Part shown: in pieces, positions 8,926 through 17,714 of the stretch
Layout of the letters: each line of letters begins with the position of its first letter
Position numbering within the stretch: position 1 is the stretch's first letter
From: Cyclobacteriaceae bacterium
GTDB taxonomy: Bacteria; Bacteroidota; Bacteroidia; Cytophagales; Cyclobacteriaceae
Length of the DNA stretch: 35,309 nucleotides
Assembly (NCBI GenBank): GCA_028285445.1
Contig: JANQPQ010000055.1
Location: 1 to 35,309 of the forward strand
Direction: 5' to 3'
Notes under the pieces: generated by a model
What the model was told of the DNA's origin: nothing
The model's input: the letters and a program-made list of their open reading frames with translations, nothing else
Database searches by the model: none
Position numbers and translations under genes: made by a program

Positions 8926-9804
8926 ATGAAAAAGATATTCCCAATACTGCTTGTATTCCTGTCACTACAACTCAATGCACAAAAGTTTTTCATCTCCGCC
9001 GATATGGAAGGCATTGGTGGGATAGGAACTGGCAAAATGGTTAGTAGCAATGGTAAAGACTATGCTACTGGTCGTAAACTGATGACCGCAGAAGTAAATG
9101 CTGTAGTCGAAGCTATTTATGACCATTATGGGTCGCAATCTTCATCAGTAAAAATTGTTGTTAACGACAGCCACGGAGATATGCAAAATCTGCTGCATAC
9201 AGAACTCGACAGAAGAGTAGAGTATATACAGAGCAATATTAAACCCCTGGGTATGGTACAGGGATTGGATGATAGCTTCGATGGCGCGATATTTATTGGA
9301 TACCATTCCAGGGCTGGCACAAAAGACGGGTTTTTAGCTCACACCGGCTCTGGTTCAGTAAAAGGCCTGTGGATCAATGGTACCGAAGTTGGTGAGGGAG
9401 GCATGAATGCATTTTATGCCGCCTACCACGGCGTACCGGTGATTATGGCTGCAGGCGACCTAAGTTTTACCAAGCAGTTTGGTCAATTGGTGCCAGCAAA
9501 ACTCGTTGCCACCAAGGAGGCAGTTGGCGCTGCCGCCGCAAAACTCCTTCATCCTGAGGTAGTACTGGAAGATCTCAAATTGAAGACCAAAGAAGCCCTA
9601 AAAGACCTGGCCGGGACAAGGCCTCTTAAGATTGCATCGCCCACTACTCTCCGCATGCAAGTTTCTCGCCCAACACGTGCAGATATAGCCATGGGCATTC
9701 CTGGCATGAAACGGATAGATGGCTATACCATCGAATACGAAGCCCGCAACATGGACGAGGCCTACAGATTGATTCGCATTTTATACAAATACCTTTCTTG
9801 GTAA
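8926..9804 (+). CDS. Secreted M55 (DppA-type) D-aminopeptidase
   Basis: This 292-residue protein starts with a signal peptide of about 19 residues ending in LNAQ. The rest matches the M55 family, whose model member DppA of Bacillus subtilis removes N-terminal D-amino acids from peptides. The five expected zinc ligands seem to be kept: D26 and E28 (SADMEGI), H83 (NDSHGD), H127 (IGYHSR) and E154 (NGTEVGEGG); H139 in FLAHTG matches the proposed nucleophile or acid-base position. DppA itself is cytoplasmic, so the signal peptide suggests action on D-amino-acid peptides in the periplasm, for example peptidoglycan fragments. The downstream unknown gene starts nine bases after the stop, so the two are likely co-transcribed. 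Confidence 0.9.
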   Translation: MKKIFPILLVFLSLQLNAQKFFISADMEGIGGIGTGKMVSSNGKDYATGRKLMTAEVNAVVEAIYDHYGSQSSSVKIVVNDSHGDMQNLLHTELDRRVEYIQSNIKPLGMVQGLDDSFDGAIFIGYHSRAGTKDGFLAHTGSGSVKGLWINGTEVGEGGMNAFYAAYHGVPVIMAAGDLSFTKQFGQLVPAKLVATKEAVGAAAAKLLHPEVVLEDLKLKTKEALKDLAGTRPLKIASPTTLRMQVSRPTRADIAMGIPGMKRIDGYTIEYEARNMDEAYRLIRILYKYLSW

Positions 9805-9812
9805 TAGAGTGG

Positions 9813-10319
9813 ATGATGGGAAGAATCGCTATTCAAATCGTGCTAGCCCTGGGGATAGTCATATCGGCACATTCCCAAACTAGCCAGGAAAATATAAGTA
9901 GAGCCAAAGAGGTGATACTAGCTCTCCACGGAGACTTTACCTGGGAAATGTTTAAACCCTCTGAAAACAAATTCTTGAGATCGGGAAGCAGAACTTCTCA
10001 AATCTATCTCGATAGCACTGCATTCTTTGCCCATGAGCTTTTCGACAATTCAAAAATTGAACAAATAAGTTTATTCGGATTCAACCCACAAAGCACACAA
10101 TTCTACTCCACTGCCGTGTATAACGTCGATACCGGACCGCACATAATGTCTGGGCGCCTTGACCGTAAGAAAATGAAATTGTACTTCTTTGAAAACGATT
10201 CCACTAAACATACTTTAGAAGTTCTTGGCCATAACGAGCATAGATGGACTTCTGAGAAACTTGCTGACAATGTGTGGGTTCCAAATGATTTGTTAATTGT
10301 TTTCAGGAGAAACCAATAA
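9813..10319 (+). CDS. Secreted protein of unknown function, lipocalin-like (DUF1579-like, weak)
   Basis: The product is about 168 residues and begins with a signal peptide ending in SAHSQ. After this, a beta-rich chain follows with FTWEMFKPSENKF, then QISLFGFNPQSTQFYSTAVYN and SGRLDRKKMKLYFF. This rhythm (a tight strand, a self-description of the sample as 'G..N....F', then a 'sGrld' strand) resembles the DUF1579 lipocalin-like family, but the match is weak and I give it as a hint only. The frame can begin with TTG at 9798, overlapping the M55 gene; the ATG at 9813 is chosen because it gives a better signal peptide. The TAA overlaps the ATG of the DUF1697 gene by one base (TAATG). Confidence 0.65.
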   Translation: MMGRIAIQIVLALGIVISAHSQTSQENISRAKEVILALHGDFTWEMFKPSENKFLRSGSRTSQIYLDSTAFFAHELFDNSKIEQISLFGFNPQSTQFYSTAVYNVDTGPHIMSGRLDRKKMKLYFFENDSTKHTLEVLGHNEHRWTSEKLADNVWVPNDLLIVFRRNQ

Positions 10320-10870
10320 TGGGTACGCAACAAGTATTCATAGCCATGCTCCGTGGAATCAATGTCAGCGGCCAAAAGAAAATCAAAATGGCCGACCTCC
10401 GGGAACATTTGTCTGAAATTCCCTTGTACGATGTTAGAACGTATATTCAAAGCGGCAATATCGTTTTCAGATCAGAGCAAACGCCAGAACCCCTTGAGGC
10501 AGCTATCAGATCAAAAATTGAGAAGAAATACGGCTTTGATGTCCCTACCTTGGTGAAAACCCCAAAGGAATTTGAGACTGCCATTGCTGGTAATCCTTAC
10601 GGGCACCGCATGGCAGAAGAAAGCAAGCGAGTGTACATCACCTTCTTATCCGATATACCGGAGCAACCACTAGTTGATAACCTCAAAAGTGTTGATCATA
10701 GCCCCGAGGAATGGGTGCTCAAAGGTAAAGACATCTATTTCTACTCGCCACATGGTTACGGCAATGCCAAGATGAGTAACAATTATTTTGAGGCGAAGCT
10801 AAAAGTGAAAGCCACTACAAGAAATTGGAAGACCATTGTTACGCTATTGGATATGGCTAATTCCATTTAA
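10319..10870 (+). CDS. DUF1697 family protein
   Basis: The 183-residue protein starts with QVFIAMLRGINVSGQKKIKM and continues with RTYIQSGNIVF, both hallmarks of the DUF1697 family. No enzymatic activity is established for the family to my knowledge. It has no signal peptide and should be cytoplasmic. Its ATG overlaps the TAA of the gene before, so the genes are probably translated together. Length is normal for the family. The next gene starts 128 bases further on, with no clear terminator in between. Confidence 0.88.
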   Translation: MGTQQVFIAMLRGINVSGQKKIKMADLREHLSEIPLYDVRTYIQSGNIVFRSEQTPEPLEAAIRSKIEKKYGFDVPTLVKTPKEFETAIAGNPYGHRMAEESKRVYITFLSDIPEQPLVDNLKSVDHSPEEWVLKGKDIYFYSPHGYGNAKMSNNYFEAKLKVKATTRNWKTIVTLLDMANSI

Positions 10871-10998
10871 TCCTCTCCTAATTGTACTTGATATCAAACC
10901 TTAAACTGATTGTCTACCTATTATCACCGGAATAGATTTCGGACACACCTGTCCCATATTTACTATACCTTACGGAATAAAGGCAGAGATAAATTGCG

Positions 10999-11556
10999 AT
11001 GAAAAAAGTTTCAGCCTTATTGAAAATGCACTGGTGGAGTAATACGCTTGTCATAGGCAGTATCTTGCTCTTCAGCTGTGAACCTAGCGCAAACCAATAT
11101 CTACTTCGCTTCGAAGATGACCAAACCGGAATGCAAGGCTACAAATATACGGACGGGACTGTGGCAGTAGCAGCTGGGAAATACCCCTTCTGCTTTACCG
11201 ACACCTTCCGCACCTACGCGATAGTAGCCCACCCTGATTTTGGTATTGCTGCTATAAACCGAAATGAAAAGGTGCTATACCGCGTTTTTTCCTATGACAA
11301 TGGACCAGATCCAATTTCGGATGGACTTTTTCGCATTGTAAAAGATGGAAAGATCGGATATGCTAACAAAGCAGGAGAAGAAGTAATAGCCGCAAAGTAT
11401 ATGTGCGCTTATCCCTTTCAAAATAATGTGGCAAAAGTGGCTCATGAATGTGAGACCTTAAAACGGGGCGAGCATGCCAGTTGGATTAGCACTAGTTGGT
11501 TCTTTATTGACAAACATGGGAATGAAGTGCCTTCCCCAGATCAATTGGAACCATGA
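10999..11556 (+). CDS. Lipoprotein with WG-repeat-like segment
   Basis: This 185-residue protein carries a lipoprotein signal with the acceptor cysteine at C27 (ILLFSC), after a rather long n-region that includes HWWSN. The mature part has strands such as YKYTDGTVAVAAGKY, DGLFRIVKDGKIGYANKAGEEVIAAKY and FIDKHGNEV, which resemble the WG-repeat pattern (x-D-G-x-x-x-G-Y-x-D-x-x-G-x-x-x-I) without the usual tryptophans. WG-repeat proteins are common in Bacteroidota and are thought to bind partners at the cell surface, but no role can be assigned here. The stop overlaps the next start as ATGA, so it is coupled to the DUF2071 gene. Confidence 0.75.
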   Translation: MKKVSALLKMHWWSNTLVIGSILLFSCEPSANQYLLRFEDDQTGMQGYKYTDGTVAVAAGKYPFCFTDTFRTYAIVAHPDFGIAAINRNEKVLYRVFSYDNGPDPISDGLFRIVKDGKIGYANKAGEEVIAAKYMCAYPFQNNVAKVAHECETLKRGEHASWISTSWFFIDKHGNEVPSPDQLEP

Positions 11557-12260
11557 GTTTTCTTAAAGCCAAATGGGAGAACCTACTGCTGGTCAATTAT
11601 TTGGTTGAACCGGCTCTTCTAGAGCCATTAGTACCTCCGAAAACTGAACTAGATCTTTGGCAAGACAAATGTTATGTTAGTCTGATTGGGTTTATGTTCA
11701 ATCAAACTTCTGTGCTTGGCCTCCCTCTTCCCTTCCATCAATCATTTGAGGAAGTTAATCTTCGATTTTACGTCCAGCATCGGCACAACAATCAGAACAG
11801 GCACGGTGTAGTATTCATTAAAGAGATTGTCCCCAAGGCCATGATCAGTTTCTTTGCTAATACGCTCTATAACGAAAACTACATCACGAAACCAATGCGG
11901 CACGTTTTTGGTCCTTCTGGCGATTCCATAAAAGTAGAGTATGGGTGGAAACTTGGTAATGTCTGGCAAACTATGTCTGCTAAAGTCTCTTTGGAGCTGG
12001 ATGAAATAGCGTCTGGCAGTGAAACAGAATTTATTACCAAACACTTTTGGGGCTATGCACAAAAGGACCAATCAAGCAGTTTCGAATATGAGGTAAAAAG
12101 GCCTGAGTGGAAATCCAGAGCGGTGATATCCTCAGATGTAAATGTCGACTTCGGCAAAACCTATGGTTCTCAGTTTGGACACTTAACAACCGAAACACCC
12201 ACCTCAGTTATGTTTGCCGATGGTTCAGCCATTGAGGTCTCCAACAAAAGAAGGATATAA
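11553..12260 (+). CDS. DUF2071 (YqjF-like) family protein
   Basis: The 235-residue protein begins with FLKAKWENLLLVNYLVEPALLEPLVP, split here as WENLLLVNY and EPLVPPKTELD, which is the classic start of DUF2071 proteins. The RFYVQH and VVFIKEIVPK strands also fit, and the family is related to the acetoacetate decarboxylase-like fold. No activity is established. It has no signal peptide. ATG overlaps the TGA of the upstream lipoprotein gene by four bases. A strong hairpin starts four bases after the stop and separates it from the convergent amidohydrolase gene. Confidence 0.88.
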   Translation: MSFLKAKWENLLLVNYLVEPALLEPLVPPKTELDLWQDKCYVSLIGFMFNQTSVLGLPLPFHQSFEEVNLRFYVQHRHNNQNRHGVVFIKEIVPKAMISFFANTLYNENYITKPMRHVFGPSGDSIKVEYGWKLGNVWQTMSAKVSLELDEIASGSETEFITKHFWGYAQKDQSSSFEYEVKRPEWKSRAVISSDVNVDFGKTYGSQFGHLTTETPTSVMFADGSAIEVSNKRRI

Positions 12261-12263
12261 AAA

Positions 12264-12288
12264 AAGCCCCTCAAAGAAAGAGGGGCTT
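12264..12288 (-). terminator. Rho-independent terminator of the amidohydrolase operon
   Basis: A perfect 9-bp stem, AAGCCCCTC at 12264-12272 with GAGGGGCTT at 12280-12288, encloses a 7-base loop. On the minus strand the stem runs into a T tract made by the A run at 12257-12265, so it best serves the minus-strand amidohydrolase gene. It may also act more weakly on the plus-strand DUF2071 gene that ends at 12260. Confidence 0.85.
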
Positions 12289-12310
12289 CTAATAAAGTTA
12301 TTAAGCCAGG

Positions 12311-13636
12311 TTAATCCTGACCATGGCCATATTTGTTCTTGTACTTTTCGTAAAGCTCTTGTTGCATACCGGTCAGCTTCACTTTCCGGCCTTGAATAAA
12401 AGCATGAGTTAGCTTGTTGGTTCGCATATCTAATGCATCCCCTTCAGAAATGAACAGGGTAGCATCCTTTCCGTCTTCCAAACTTCCAAGCTGATCATCT
12501 ATGCCTATAATCTGCGCCGTACTCAAGGTGATAGCTGTAAGAGCTTGCTCAGGGGTAAGTCCGTAAGCTGCTGCAGTACCAGCTGTAAATGGTAAGTTTC
12601 TAGCTGCATAAGAAGTACCTCCACCGGAGCTAAAACCTATGCAATACTTGATACCAGCCTGATGCAGAAGGTATGGCATCTTGTAACTGATGTCGATATC
12701 CAGATCATTACTGCTTGGTGTAGTATGCAGATTGCGAAGTATGACAGGAATATTATTATCCTTCACAAAGTCTTTCACCAACATCACTTCTCTGGCACCT
12801 TCCAGCACAATCTTCTGTACGCCCATCTCCTTTGCCATCTTTACGCTTTCCACAATTTCCTTCGCTTGGTTAACATGAATTTGAAGAATCTTGCTACCGT
12901 CAAAGAGGCCCACCAGCGCTTCCAGCTTCAAGTTTGTGGGCCTACCTGATAACTCGCTGTAATTCTTGGCCTCAGAAAAGAGTTGTTTCAACTCGTCGAC
13001 CTGGGTGCCATAATTCTTATTATTCTGCGTTTGGAAGGAGAAACTAGTAAAATCAAAGCGACGGCTTATTTTACTTGGCCAATTCATGTGAATGGATTCA
13101 TCCATCTTCAGAACCGCGTCTTCCCAGTTCCAGGCATCTAGTTGTACAATTGAGGAAGATCCGGAGATGGTACCACTTTGCGGGGTAGTTTGCGCCGTAA
13201 GTACGCCATTAAACCGTAGAGTGGGTATCAGCTCTGAATCAGTATTATAGGCAACGATAGATCTCACATTCGGATTGAGATTACCCCGCTCCTGGTTGTC
13301 TCTGGTATGTCTCACTGCCGAAACTTCAGTTAGGCCAAGATTGGTATTTGGCAGAATAAAACCAGGATAAGCATGCTTGCCACTAACGTCAATTACTTCA
13401 TATCCGGATTCATCAACACGAGCGGTTGTAGCGTCACCAACCAGGGTAAGTTTTCCTTGATCAAACCCAATAATTGAATTTTGAATAACCTGGCCATTGC
13501 CAATGTGAGCTACCGCTCCTTTTAACAGGATTGGTTTACTCTGGGCCTCACCAGGTATTACAGAATATTGCGCCCAGGCGCTATTCGCGACTAAAAGGGC
13601 CAAAAATATATTTCTAATTAATTTCATTGCTCTCAT
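12311..13636 (-). CDS. Secreted amidohydrolase-family protein with lost metal ligands
   Basis: The 441-residue protein has a signal peptide (MKLIRNIFLALL... ending AWAQ) and the layout of the imidazolonepropionase-like amidohydrolases: a small beta domain with GAVAHIGNG, a TIM-barrel segment, and the closing LGSLEDGKDATLFISEGD stretch. The first metal motif, normally D-x-H-x-H after PGFI, reads PGFILPNTNLG, so both histidines are asparagine. The late aspartate also seems lost, as the site reads GFSSGGGTS. The protein is therefore probably not an ordinary binuclear hydrolase and may be a structural or regulatory partner. Two in-frame ATG codons (13636 and 13627) are possible. It starts two bases after the stop of the 1009-residue amidohydrolase, implying an operon and perhaps a complex. 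Confidence 0.87.
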   Translation of the reverse strand: MRAMKLIRNIFLALLVANSAWAQYSVIPGEAQSKPILLKGAVAHIGNGQVIQNSIIGFDQGKLTLVGDATTARVDESGYEVIDVSGKHAYPGFILPNTNLGLTEVSAVRHTRDNQERGNLNPNVRSIVAYNTDSELIPTLRFNGVLTAQTTPQSGTISGSSSIVQLDAWNWEDAVLKMDESIHMNWPSKISRRFDFTSFSFQTQNNKNYGTQVDELKQLFSEAKNYSELSGRPTNLKLEALVGLFDGSKILQIHVNQAKEIVESVKMAKEMGVQKIVLEGAREVMLVKDFVKDNNIPVILRNLHTTPSSNDLDIDISYKMPYLLHQAGIKYCIGFSSGGGTSYAARNLPFTAGTAAAYGLTPEQALTAITLSTAQIIGIDDQLGSLEDGKDATLFISEGDALDMRTNKLTHAFIQGRKVKLTGMQQELYEKYKNKYGHGQD

Positions 13637-13638
13637 TA

Positions 13639-16600
13639 TTAATGGTTCCAGAACTCAGCGTCTACCAGCGTTTCACATTCCATCTCAAGCACATCCCTTC
13701 CGAATGGCTTTCGACCGCCTCCACCAGGCTTGGCTGCCCCCTTCATTTTTGCGATAATTCTGGCCTTTTCAGTTTTAATCTGTTCTCTCAATTCCAAATC
13801 TCTTTGTAGGTCATAATAGACCGTACCGTCAACAATAGTTTTCTCCGCCTTGGCATAGATCGAAAGCGGATGATCTGTCCAAAGCACGACGTCGCCATCC
13901 TTTCCTACCTTAACACTACCCATTCGGTCGTCAAGGTGCAGTAACTTCGCAGGATTGAGTGTTACCATTTTCAAAGCATCTTCCTCAGAGATATCCCCAT
14001 ATTTCACCGCTTTTGCGGCTTCCTGGTTCAACCTTCTAATTAACTCTCCGCTGTCTGAGTTTAGCGCTACAACCACACCCTCATTGTGCATTAGCGCTGG
14101 CCCGTAAGGAATTGCATATCTTACTTCCCACTTGTATGACCACCAATCTGAGAAGGTAGAGCCTCCAACACCGTGAGCAGCCATCTTATCCGCAACTTTG
14201 TAGCCTTCAAGAATATGGGTAAAGGTATTTACCTTGAAGCCGAACCTGTCAGCTACTTTCATTAGCATATTAATCTCTGACTGTACATATGAGTGGCAAG
14301 TGATATAGCGCCTACTATTGAGGATCTCGACCATAGCATCCATGGCCAAATCCTGGCGGGGCTTGGTGGCATTAGCTTTATCCCGAGCCGACAGTTTGTT
14401 GTAGGCGTTCCACTCTTTTTCATAATCCCTCGCTGCGCTAAATGCATCCACATAAACCTGTTCTACACCCATTCTGGTTTGCGGATAACGAACGGAGTTA
14501 TTGCTTCTTGAACGTTTGACGTTTTCACCCAAAGCAAACTTAATGAAGCCATCAGCATTCCTGATCTTCATTTCTTCCGGTCCTAACCCCCAGCGCAGTT
14601 TGATCAATGCTGATTGACCGCCAATTGGATTTGCTGAACCATGAAGAATTTGAGCAGCTGTAACTCCACCACCCAGCGCACGGTAAATACCGATATGTTC
14701 TGGATTCACAACATCACCAATTCTTACCATACCAGAGTTTGTGGCAACATCATTGATGCCATCTGCAGCAATGTGAGAATGCTCATCGATAATGCCTGCC
14801 GTTAGGTGTTTGCCGGTACCATCAATTTCGCGGGCACCTCTTGCTGAAAGGTTTTTACCGATCTTGGAGATCTTGCCATTTTCAATTAGCACATCTGTAT
14901 TTTGAAGGATGCCATCTGCTTCGTTTGTCCAGACAGTAGCATTTTTGATTAATAGTGTTTCTTGCTGTGGCACGTTCTCTGAACCATATGCAACGAATGG
15001 GAAGATCACCCTACCTTTTTCCTCATCTGCTTCACGTACCTTGCCGCCGCTTCCCTTGGTATCTTTCGCTTCTAATACAGAGGCAAAACTAGCTTCCCAA
15101 TTTATCCAATCACCATTTGGCAGTTGGCCACGGCCTTTCCAGCCTCTATCAGCACCTGTTTTGGTCTTAAGCCAACCGGCTAACCTGGTTTCTCCTTTCT
15201 GGCCTTTCATCTTGTAAGTCATGTTGATAAGCTCACCATCAAGCTTTGCAGTTACCGTTACATCCGTACTATCGTTCACCTTGAATTTCATCTTATGCTT
15301 TCCGGCCTTACCACTTACTTCCAGCGGATATTCGTTAGAGCCAATCGCCAGCATGTAGTTACCGCTGTGGTCAGTAACGTTTATATCATTGATAATAAAC
15401 TTCTGTCCCTGAATCCAGTTTTCGTAGATAGTTGTTCCTCTTTCAAACAGGTCTCCGGAAGTGATAATGAAGTTGGCCACTTTGCCACCTCTCAAATCAC
15501 CGAGGATACCACCCATATTTAGATAATTGGCAGGTGTGCTGGTTAGCGCCTTAAGTGCTGTTTCTTTACTTAATCCATTGCTCACGGCCTTGCGCAGATT
15601 AGGCCAGAAATCACTGGTCTTTTTGAGACCTTCTGAGGTAATAGCAAAATCTACTCCGTTGGCTTCCAGTACCCCTGGGTTGATTGGGGCTAATTCCCAA
15701 TGCTTTAGGTCCTGAAGAGAAAGTCTGCTGGTTTCGATGGCATCATCAACATTGAATGCCTCAGGAAAAGCGATAGGGAGAATAACTCTCGCATTAGTAC
15801 CCTTGATCAGAGATACTCGCTTATATTCATCACCATTACCTCTGATGATGTATTGCACTCCAAACTCATCTCCCACCTTGTCAGCCCTGACAAATGCACG
15901 CCAACCGCGTGTATCAAATACCTGCGGTAGGCTTTGGTTCGATATCCAGGCATCTAACGATTTATCTGTGAATGGCTTATCACGCAAGCTTCCATACCAC
16001 TGGGCATCCATATAGGTTTGTCTTAGCAACGAAACAAACCCCATGGCAGATGACGGGTAGTTTTGTCTTGAAGTTCCTTTGCTGAACGAATAATGAGCAG
16101 CAGCAGCGGATTTTAGCATAACGCTGTTAGGTGTACCCTTTGCCAACGTAACTACAGCCGAGGTACCTCGAGCTATACCATCGGGCCTGAAGGTCATTAC
16201 TGTTCCGAAGCCAGCCTTACGCAGCCCGCCAGCAGTTTTGTCATTCGGCTCGAATTGCTCGTAGGCGTTGTACTCAGGCTTAATAGCCTCATTGCCATTA
16301 TAAGCCCCTTTGGTTTTAGATTGAATCTGCTCAGGGCCACCAAAGCCCCCTCGTCTTCTTTCAACTTTGGGCAAACCGTAATTGGTATACATATCTATCA
16401 TTGACGGATAGATATACTTGCCCTTTAGGTCAACCGTGGTATATCCTCGGGGAATAGTAATATTTGCTCCTGAGTTGACCACTTTGCCATCTTTTATCAG
16501 CAAAGTTGCATTTTCCACTTTGGTCTGATAGTCCACATAAATGGTGGCATTTATAAAAGCGTAAGTACCGCTGCGCTGGTCTTTGACGTCATTCACGGGA

Positions 16601-16668
16601 AAAGTCTCCTGTGCCTGCACAATTTGCACCAGCAGAAGCGCTAGCACTAGCGTGTAAAGCTTCTTCAT
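13639..16668 (-). CDS. Secreted double-domain amidohydrolase
   Basis: This 1009-residue protein has a 20-residue signal peptide ending in VQAQ and two amidohydrolase units. The N-terminal unit (about 30-440) shows the small beta domain (FINATIYVD) but its D-x-H-x-H motif reads IDMYTNYG, so both histidines are lost. A beta-sandwich-like insert (about 455-560, KMKFKVNDSTDVTVT) follows. The C-terminal unit (about 585-1000) is complete: IIDEHSHIA, a later CHSYVQSE, FTHILEGY, and LNSDSGE supplying the last aspartate. It is thus expected to bind metal and hydrolyse an amide or cyclic amide in the periplasm; substrate unknown. Two-unit proteins of about 1000 residues are found in Bacteroidota. It is the first gene of the pair with 12311-13636. 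Confidence 0.9.
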   Translation of the reverse strand: MKKLYTLVLALLLVQIVQAQETFPVNDVKDQRSGTYAFINATIYVDYQTKVENATLLIKDGKVVNSGANITIPRGYTTVDLKGKYIYPSMIDMYTNYGLPKVERRRGGFGGPEQIQSKTKGAYNGNEAIKPEYNAYEQFEPNDKTAGGLRKAGFGTVMTFRPDGIARGTSAVVTLAKGTPNSVMLKSAAAAHYSFSKGTSRQNYPSSAMGFVSLLRQTYMDAQWYGSLRDKPFTDKSLDAWISNQSLPQVFDTRGWRAFVRADKVGDEFGVQYIIRGNGDEYKRVSLIKGTNARVILPIAFPEAFNVDDAIETSRLSLQDLKHWELAPINPGVLEANGVDFAITSEGLKKTSDFWPNLRKAVSNGLSKETALKALTSTPANYLNMGGILGDLRGGKVANFIITSGDLFERGTTIYENWIQGQKFIINDINVTDHSGNYMLAIGSNEYPLEVSGKAGKHKMKFKVNDSTDVTVTAKLDGELINMTYKMKGQKGETRLAGWLKTKTGADRGWKGRGQLPNGDWINWEASFASVLEAKDTKGSGGKVREADEEKGRVIFPFVAYGSENVPQQETLLIKNATVWTNEADGILQNTDVLIENGKISKIGKNLSARGAREIDGTGKHLTAGIIDEHSHIAADGINDVATNSGMVRIGDVVNPEHIGIYRALGGGVTAAQILHGSANPIGGQSALIKLRWGLGPEEMKIRNADGFIKFALGENVKRSRSNNSVRYPQTRMGVEQVYVDAFSAARDYEKEWNAYNKLSARDKANATKPRQDLAMDAMVEILNSRRYITCHSYVQSEINMLMKVADRFGFKVNTFTHILEGYKVADKMAAHGVGGSTFSDWWSYKWEVRYAIPYGPALMHNEGVVVALNSDSGELIRRLNQEAAKAVKYGDISEEDALKMVTLNPAKLLHLDDRMGSVKVGKDGDVVLWTDHPLSIYAKAEKTIVDGTVYYDLQRDLELREQIKTEKARIIAKMKGAAKPGGGGRKPFGRDVLEMECETLVDAEFWNH

Positions 16669-16802
16669 GATGTTAATTAGGTTTTGTCTCGAAATTATAG
16701 AGGAACCTAAAATAGTGGAAAAGCTGAGAATGCCAGCTACAACTATGTGATTTGCTGCAATTTTGTATTAATGGAAGATTTCGGAGATAGGAGCAAAAGG
16801 TA

Positions 16803-16820
16803 AAATTGCCATTTGGCAAT
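16803..16820 (-). terminator. Possible terminator after arsC
   Basis: ATTGCC at 16805-16810 pairs with GGCAAT at 16815-16820 around a 4-base loop. Read on the minus strand, the hairpin lies eight bases after the arsC stop and is followed by a short T-rich run. The stem is only 6 bp, so the call is modest. Confidence 0.4.
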
Positions 16821-16827
16821 GGAATTG

Positions 16828-17166
16828 CTAAAGTAGGTCCAACACATTTTCTGGCGGCCTGCCCATTACTGCCTTGTCTCCTTTTACAACAATGGGCCTT
16901 TCTATCAAGATTGGGTTCTCAACCATTGCTGAGATCCATTGGTCACGAGAAAGTTCTTTACCCTTAAATTGGTGTTTAAAAACCTCTTCTCCTCGCCTGA
17001 TAATATCTAGTGGTTCCAAACCCAGTCTATGCAGAATCGCATCAAGCTCATCAGCAGTTGGTGGTTCTTTTAAATATTCAATCACTTCTACATCAGCACC
17101 TTTTTCATTGATGATATTCAGTGTTTGCCGACTTTTACTGCAACGGGGATTGTGATAGATCTTCAT
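16828..17166 (-). CDS. arsC: ArsC-family reductase (arsenate reductase, glutaredoxin type)
   Basis: The 112-residue protein starts KIYHNPRCSKSRQTL, with the catalytic cysteine C9, and has RRGEEVFK and ENPILIERPIVVKGDKAVMGRPPE, which are the conserved blocks of glutaredoxin-linked ArsC. It would reduce arsenate to arsenite using glutathione or a similar thiol. ArsC and the related YffB and Spx proteins share this fold; the R of ERPIV and the downstream R (GRPPE) point to true ArsC. No arsenite pump or ArsR regulator lies nearby, so a role in arsenic resistance is not shown. It starts two bases after the hslV stop. Confidence 0.88.
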   Translation of the reverse strand: MKIYHNPRCSKSRQTLNIINEKGADVEVIEYLKEPPTADELDAILHRLGLEPLDIIRRGEEVFKHQFKGKELSRDQWISAMVENPILIERPIVVKGDKAVMGRPPENVLDLL

Positions 17167-17168
17167 GC

Positions 17169-17714
17169 TCAGGCGATCTTTTCGATAATGATGTTATGAT
17201 TCGTGTAAATGCAGATATCTGCGGCTATTCCCAGACTTTCCTTCACAATTTCTTCAGCGCTAAGATCGGATGCATGCTTCTTCAGCGCTAACGCCGCCGA
17301 CTGAGCATACATGGCTCCAGAGCCAATAGCAGCAATCTGGTTATCCGGCTCAATTACATCACCGGTGCCGGAGAGAATTAATACTTCCTCCTTGTTAGCC
17401 GCAATCAGCATAGCCTCCAGCCTCCGCAGATAGCGATCCATGCGCCAGTCCTTTGCCAACTCGATGGCCGCTCTTTTCATGTTCCCTCCGTAGCTATTCA
17501 GCTTCTCATCAAATCTTTCAAGCAAAGTAAAGGCATCAGCGGTGGATCCCGCAAAACCGGTAATTACTTTCCCCTCCTGCAGAATTCTAATTTTTCGCAC
17601 GTTGCTCTTCGCTACGTAACTGCTCATAGTCGCCTGTCCGTCAGCCCCAATGGCGACTTCGCCATTGTGAACTACCGCTAGTACCGTTGTGGATTTTATT
17701 TTCTGTTTTGGCAT
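17169..17714 (-). CDS. hslV: ATP-dependent protease peptidase subunit HslV
   Basis: The 181-residue protein has the HslV (ClpQ) fold. Its catalytic N-terminal threonine is T9 in STTVLAVVHNG; the eight preceding residues would be removed. GADGQATM, the VRKI-ILQEGKVITGFAGSTADAFTL block and AIGSGAMYAQSAALAL are family signatures. HslV forms a double ring that degrades proteins delivered by the HslU ATPase. The frame extends upstream to 17762, but the ATG at 17714 gives the usual short leader before the threonine. No hslU lies in the window; the gene is instead followed two bases later by arsC. Confidence 0.93.
   Translation of the reverse strand: MPKQKIKSTTVLAVVHNGEVAIGADGQATMSSYVAKSNVRKIRILQEGKVITGFAGSTADAFTLLERFDEKLNSYGGNMKRAAIELAKDWRMDRYLRRLEAMLIAANKEEVLILSGTGDVIEPDNQIAAIGSGAMYAQSAALALKKHASDLSAEEIVKESLGIAADICIYTNHNIIIEKIA

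Noticed and set aside
16828-17166. Arsenic resistance locus
   Set aside because: Only arsC is present; no efflux pump or regulator gene lies nearby.
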